Shown in pieces: positions 5,468 to 6,331 of a stretch of DNA of 6,331 bases. Source of the DNA: an uncultured Clostridium sp. (GTDB lineage: Bacteria > Bacillota > Clostridia > TANB77 > CAG-508). The notes under the pieces were generated by a model. It ran no database searches. It was not told where the DNA came from and saw only the letters and a list, made by a program, of their open reading frames with translations. Position 1 is the first letter of the stretch; each line of letters begins with the position of its first letter. The position numbers and the translations under genes are program-made. The stretch covers positions 1 through 6,331 of the forward strand of contig CAMMFK010000071.1 of the NCBI GenBank assembly GCA_946496115.1, written 5' to 3'.

Positions 5468-6331
5468 TTAGCTAAAAAACTCTACTGAAAATTTAGCTTC
5501 AAATTCTTGTCCAGGAGCTAAAACTATCATATCTGGCTTTTGCACAAACACATTAGAACTGTGAATTCTATCTGCAGTTGATTGCCATGGTTCTAAACAT
5601 ATGAATGGAGCCCCTGGTTTTGACCATATTCCTAAAAATGGCCATCCTTCAAAATCCATTGTTAGTACTGTTTTTCTAGTTCTACTATTTTTCAAACTTA
5701 TTGTCTTATTTTGTATACCTTTAATGATTAATGCATCATTATCAAAAGTATGCTCATCCAAAAGTATTATTCTGTTATTTATTAATTTATTTTTGGCATA
5801 TTCTGTTCCGACTAAACCATCGACCAAATACAAAAAATGAGCTCTATCTTCATCTTCTTTAAACTCTAAATAATAATTGCCTCTTTTTAAATCATCTGGG
5901 TCAATTTTAAAAGCAGGATGTCCACCTATACCAAAAGGCATATTTGTAACACCTGTATTTATTACTTTGTATATAAATATTAGCTTGTTTCCTTCTTGTC
6001 TGTATGTATTTGTTAACTCAAAGTCAAAAGGATATCTTGCTAAAGTATATTTATTGCTTTTTAATACATAAGAATGAAAGTTGTCCAATTTAGTTACTGG
6101 CTCAAATTCCATATCTCTTGCAAATCCATGTTGAGGGATTTCAAATGTTCTTCCATTTATTATTGTTTGATTTCTCTTTAGCTTACCTACAATAGGAAAT
6201 AATACTGGTGCGTGTCTTTTCCAATACACTTTGCCATTATCATCTCTCACATCTTCTCCTTGGTGAATTTTCTCTATACCATCTAGTTTGAAACTTAAAA
6301 GTTCGCCACCAAAACTGGTTGTAGTCATAAG
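5468..6331 (-). CDS. Aldose 1-epimerase family protein (LacX-like), 5' end cut by window edge
   Basis: This belongs to the galactose mutarotase superfamily, which interconverts the alpha and beta anomers of aldoses in the cytoplasm. The visible 287 codons stay open to the window edge. An ATG at 6328 exists, but the sequence after it (TTTSFGGELLSFK) aligns with the strand that family members carry some 10-20 residues in, so I expect the true start outside the window. Numbering from that ATG, QHGFARDMEFE at 66-76 carries H67 and R71, GIGGHPAF at 133-140 carries H137, and FICLEPWQS at 242-250 carries E246. These are the expected substrate-binding and catalytic histidines and glutamate. The LacX-like branch is favoured over classic GalM by the HGFAR and PGAPFICLEPW patterns; its true sugar is unknown. 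It ends 31 bases before the GC-rich element, and I see no strong terminator in between. Confidence 0.9.
   Translation of the reverse strand, partial: LMTTTSFGGELLSFKLDGIEKIHQGEDVRDDNGKVYWKRHAPVLFPIVGKLKRNQTIINGRTFEIPQHGFARDMEFEPVTKLDNFHSYVLKSNKYTLARYPFDFELTNTYRQEGNKLIFIYKVINTGVTNMPFGIGGHPAFKIDPDDLKRGNYYLEFKEDEDRAHFLYLVDGLVGTEYAKNKLINNRIILLDEHTFDNDALIIKGIQNKTISLKNSRTRKTVLTMDFEGWPFLGIWSKPGAPFICLEPWQSTADRIHSSNVFVQKPDMIVLAPGQEFEAKFSVEFFS

Overview
The window is low-GC, AT-rich DNA. Every gene I can support is read from the minus strand. The spoIIA operon identifies the host as an endospore-forming member of the Bacillota, and the overall character suggests Clostridia rather than Bacillus. I cannot name a species. 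Gene order below follows transcription, from high to low coordinates.

(1) 6331-5468 holds a LacX-like aldose 1-epimerase cut at its 5' end by the window edge. (2) 5467-5251 is a non-coding gap. It contains a compact, unusually GC-rich element (5283-5436) bounded by 18-base inverted repeats and rich in potential RNA structure, and then a candidate TATAAT box. (3) 5250-5074 encodes a 58-residue protein with two predicted membrane segments. Its stop lies 14 bases before valS. (4) 5059-2417 is a complete valS of 880 codons with no T-box leader. (5) 2345-1599 encodes an unrecognised 248-residue single-pass membrane protein, possibly co-transcribed with valS. (6) 1598-1321 is a regulatory gap. It holds a 9-base inverted repeat, a cluster of Spo0A boxes, and a long perfect hairpin that looks like a bidirectional terminator and also contains a TATAAT box facing the next operon. 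(7) 1320-1 is spoIIAA-spoIIAB-sigF, with sigF cut at its 3' end by the window edge.

The spoIIA genes form one functional circuit. SpoIIAB is the anti-sigma factor and kinase that holds sigma F inactive. SpoIIAA is the anti-anti-sigma factor that SpoIIAB phosphorylates on a serine. Sigma F starts forespore transcription. The Spo0A boxes upstream match the known control of this operon by phosphorylated Spo0A. The valS block and the epimerase have no evident functional tie to sporulation.

The points most worth a second look are the GC-rich inverted-repeat element, the Spo0A boxes combined with a promoter-in-terminator arrangement, the small membrane gene coupled to valS, and a departure from consensus in region 2 of sigma F.
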